Assembly (NCBI RefSeq): GCF_003605125.1
Contig: NZ_QPQT01000005.1
Span: 124,001-188,000 of the forward strand
Direction: 5' to 3'
From: Shewanella algidipiscicola
GTDB taxonomy: Bacteria; Pseudomonadota; Gammaproteobacteria; Enterobacterales; Shewanellaceae
DNA length: 64,000 nt
Position 1 is the stretch's first letter. Each line of letters starts with the position of its first letter. Below are positions 62,727-64,000 of this stretch, one piece after another. The notes below the pieces were generated by a model that was not told the origin of the DNA, did no database searches, and worked only from the letters and a program-made list of their open reading frames with translations. The position numbers and the translations under genes are program-made.

Positions 62727-63764
62727 TTAGAAACTAGCGTTCTTATTGGAACTCTTTGACATGGCGTCTTCACGAGTGATGAGGCCTCGATTGACCAAGT
62801 TTTGTAAACACTGATCTAAGGTTTGCATACCATGAGCCATACCCGTTTGAATCGCTGAATACATCTGGGCAACTTTATCTTCACGGATTAAGTTACGAAT
62901 CGCCGGTGTCCCCATCATGATCTCATGAGCAGCCACACGACCACCGCCCACTTTCTTAATCAGGGTTTGTGATATCACCGCTTGCAGCGATTCAGATAAC
63001 ATGGTCCTGACCATACCTTTTTCGCCTTCGGGGAATACATCGACCACACGGTCAATGGTTTTCGCCGCTGAGGTGGTATGCAAGGTGCCAAAGACTAAGT
63101 GACCAGTTTCTGCTGCCGTCATCGCCAAACGTATGGTTTCGAGATCGCGCATCTCGCCCACCAAAATCACATCAGGATCTTCACGCAGCGCACTTCTAAG
63201 AGCAGCATTAAAGCTGTGGGTGTGACGATGCACTTCACGTTGGTTAATCAAGCATTGCTTATTTTGATGGACAAATTCGATAGGATCTTCAATGGTCAAA
63301 ATATGATCATGACGGTTTTCATTAACATAATCGATCATTGCTGCCAAGGTGGTACTCTTACCCGAGCCGGTAGGCCCTGTCACCAAAACCAAGCCGCGTG
63401 GGTAACTGGCAATTTTTTTAAAAATCTCAGGCGCACCGAGCTTTTCTAGGCTTAAGATTTCACTGGGAATGGTACGAAATACCGCGGCAGCACCGCGAGA
63501 TTGGTTGAAGGCGTTAACACGAAAACGGGCTAAATTAGGTACTTCAAAGGAGAAATCGATTTCAAGATGTTCTTCGTAATCTTTGCGCTGCTTATCGTTC
63601 ATGATGTCATATACAAGGCTATGCACGCCTTGATGGTCTAAAGCAGGTAGATTAATCTTTCTGACCTCACCATCTACACGTATCATTGGCGATACACCTG
63701 CAGAAAGGTGTAGATCCGATGCATTGTGCTTTACACTAAAGGCAAGTAACTCTGTGATTTCCAT
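62727..63764 (-). CDS. pilT: Type IV pilus retraction ATPase PilT
   Basis: A 345-residue hexameric motor that depolymerises type IV pili for twitching and DNA uptake. Walker A GPTGSGKST (130-138), Asp box, Walker B (DPDVILVGEMRDLETIRLA), His box (TGHLVFGTLHTTSA) and the AIRNLIRE retraction motif are all present. The start at 63764 gives the standard MEITELLAFSVKHNASDLHL; a longer frame to 63869 overlaps the divergent gene. The pilus structural genes are elsewhere. Confidence 0.96.
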   Translation of the reverse strand: MEITELLAFSVKHNASDLHLSAGVSPMIRVDGEVRKINLPALDHQGVHSLVYDIMNDKQRKDYEEHLEIDFSFEVPNLARFRVNAFNQSRGAAAVFRTIPSEILSLEKLGAPEIFKKIASYPRGLVLVTGPTGSGKSTTLAAMIDYVNENRHDHILTIEDPIEFVHQNKQCLINQREVHRHTHSFNAALRSALREDPDVILVGEMRDLETIRLAMTAAETGHLVFGTLHTTSAAKTIDRVVDVFPEGEKGMVRTMLSESLQAVISQTLIKKVGGGRVAAHEIMMGTPAIRNLIREDKVAQMYSAIQTGMAHGMQTLDQCLQNLVNRGLITREDAMSKSSNKNASF

Positions 63765-63799
63765 AGTTTGGGATATCCATTCAACCAAAAACGTAGACC

Positions 63800-64000
63800 A
63801 TGACAACAATAGCAGACAGACTGGCGCTAGCCCACCAAAGAATCGCTCATGCGGCGCAAAATTCATCACGTCATAGTGACGAAATAAAGTTACTGGCAGT
63901 GAGTAAAACTAAGCCAATTTCTCAGATAGTAGCCGCTTATGAGGCCGGACAACGTCTTTTTGGTGAAAACTATGTCCAAGAGGGTGAATCCAAGATTATT
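63800..64000 (+). CDS. yggS: YggS-family PLP-binding protein, 5' part (continues beyond window)
   Basis: The first 67 residues are visible: [20 protein letters not shown], then [20 protein letters not shown] and [13 protein letters not shown]. These are the conserved N-terminal motifs of the YggS/PLPBP family; the Lys in AVSKTK binds pyridoxal phosphate. Family members keep PLP balance rather than act as classical enzymes. It is divergent from pilT with 35 bases between the two starts, a familiar arrangement in gammaproteobacteria. Confidence 0.92.
   Translation, partial: MTTIADRLALAHQRIAHAAQNSSRHSDEIKLLAVSKTKPISQIVAAYEAGQRLFGENYVQEGESKII

Noticed and set aside
1..64000. tRNA genes, prophage or integrative element
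   Set aside because: I found no cloverleaf-like sequences, integrase, phage structural or conjugation genes in the window.

Overview
The window looks like a chromosomal segment of a marine gammaproteobacterium, most likely Shewanella. I infer this from the gene content and order: an nqrABCDEF operon divergent from metY, then a DUF599 gene and an S41 protease lipoprotein; pilU/pilT divergent from a yggS-type gene; phoB-phoR-pstS; many TonB receptors and Fur sites; DUF3300, YgjV and YbaM proteins. I see no rRNA or tRNA genes, prophage, complete insertion sequence or CRISPR array.

Layout. 1-8 kb: the tail of a zinc-ribbon protein, an orphan ModA-like binding protein, two TonB-dependent receptors (the second behind a Fur box) and a small outer-membrane barrel. 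8-13 kb: a cytochrome b561-type protein, an anchored surface protein, and a PepSY / response regulator / histidine kinase set resembling PhoP-PhoQ. 13-20 kb: a 272-bp MITE-like element flanked by TA, an Aer-like chemoreceptor, a DUF3300 protein, RsuA, YgjV, a Crp-family regulator and a monooxygenase. 20-26 kb: the Na+-pumping NADH:quinone reductase operon, with a 41-codon ORF wedged between nqrB and nqrC. 26-36 kb: metY, DUF599, S41 protease, YbaM, Nudix, the pseudouridine catabolic pair psuK-psuG with a double palindrome upstream, and two conserved hypotheticals. 36-46 kb: accessory single-gene enzymes (PhzF, VOC, Vat-like acetyltransferase, methyltransferase, CMD), a Fur-controlled TonB receptor with a CxxC plug coupled to a thioredoxin-like gene, a decayed patatin pseudogene, a MarR regulator and an RsmB-type RNA methyltransferase. 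46-51 kb: glutathione peroxidase, then a cluster of apparent small-RNA genes around an M1 aminopeptidase. 50-55 kb: pstS with two Pho boxes, phoR, phoB, MscS. 55-64 kb: OmpA-like, DUF924-like and DUF4136 proteins, a Fur-box membrane protein, yciH-yqgE-ruvX, hemH, a second glutathione peroxidase, pilU-pilT, and the start of a yggS-type gene.

The most unusual content is a family of at least five related intergenic RNAs (A-E, 47.3-50.5 kb, all on the + strand). They share a UCUCCCU-rich 5' segment, a hairpin with a CUAGCGC loop and a terminator. Three copies show base-pair covariation in the hairpin stem, and two carry a duplicated upstream region with a sigma-54-like element. Second is the small ORF coupled to both neighbours inside the nqr operon. 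No search could be run, so family names rest on recognised motifs and memory of the families.
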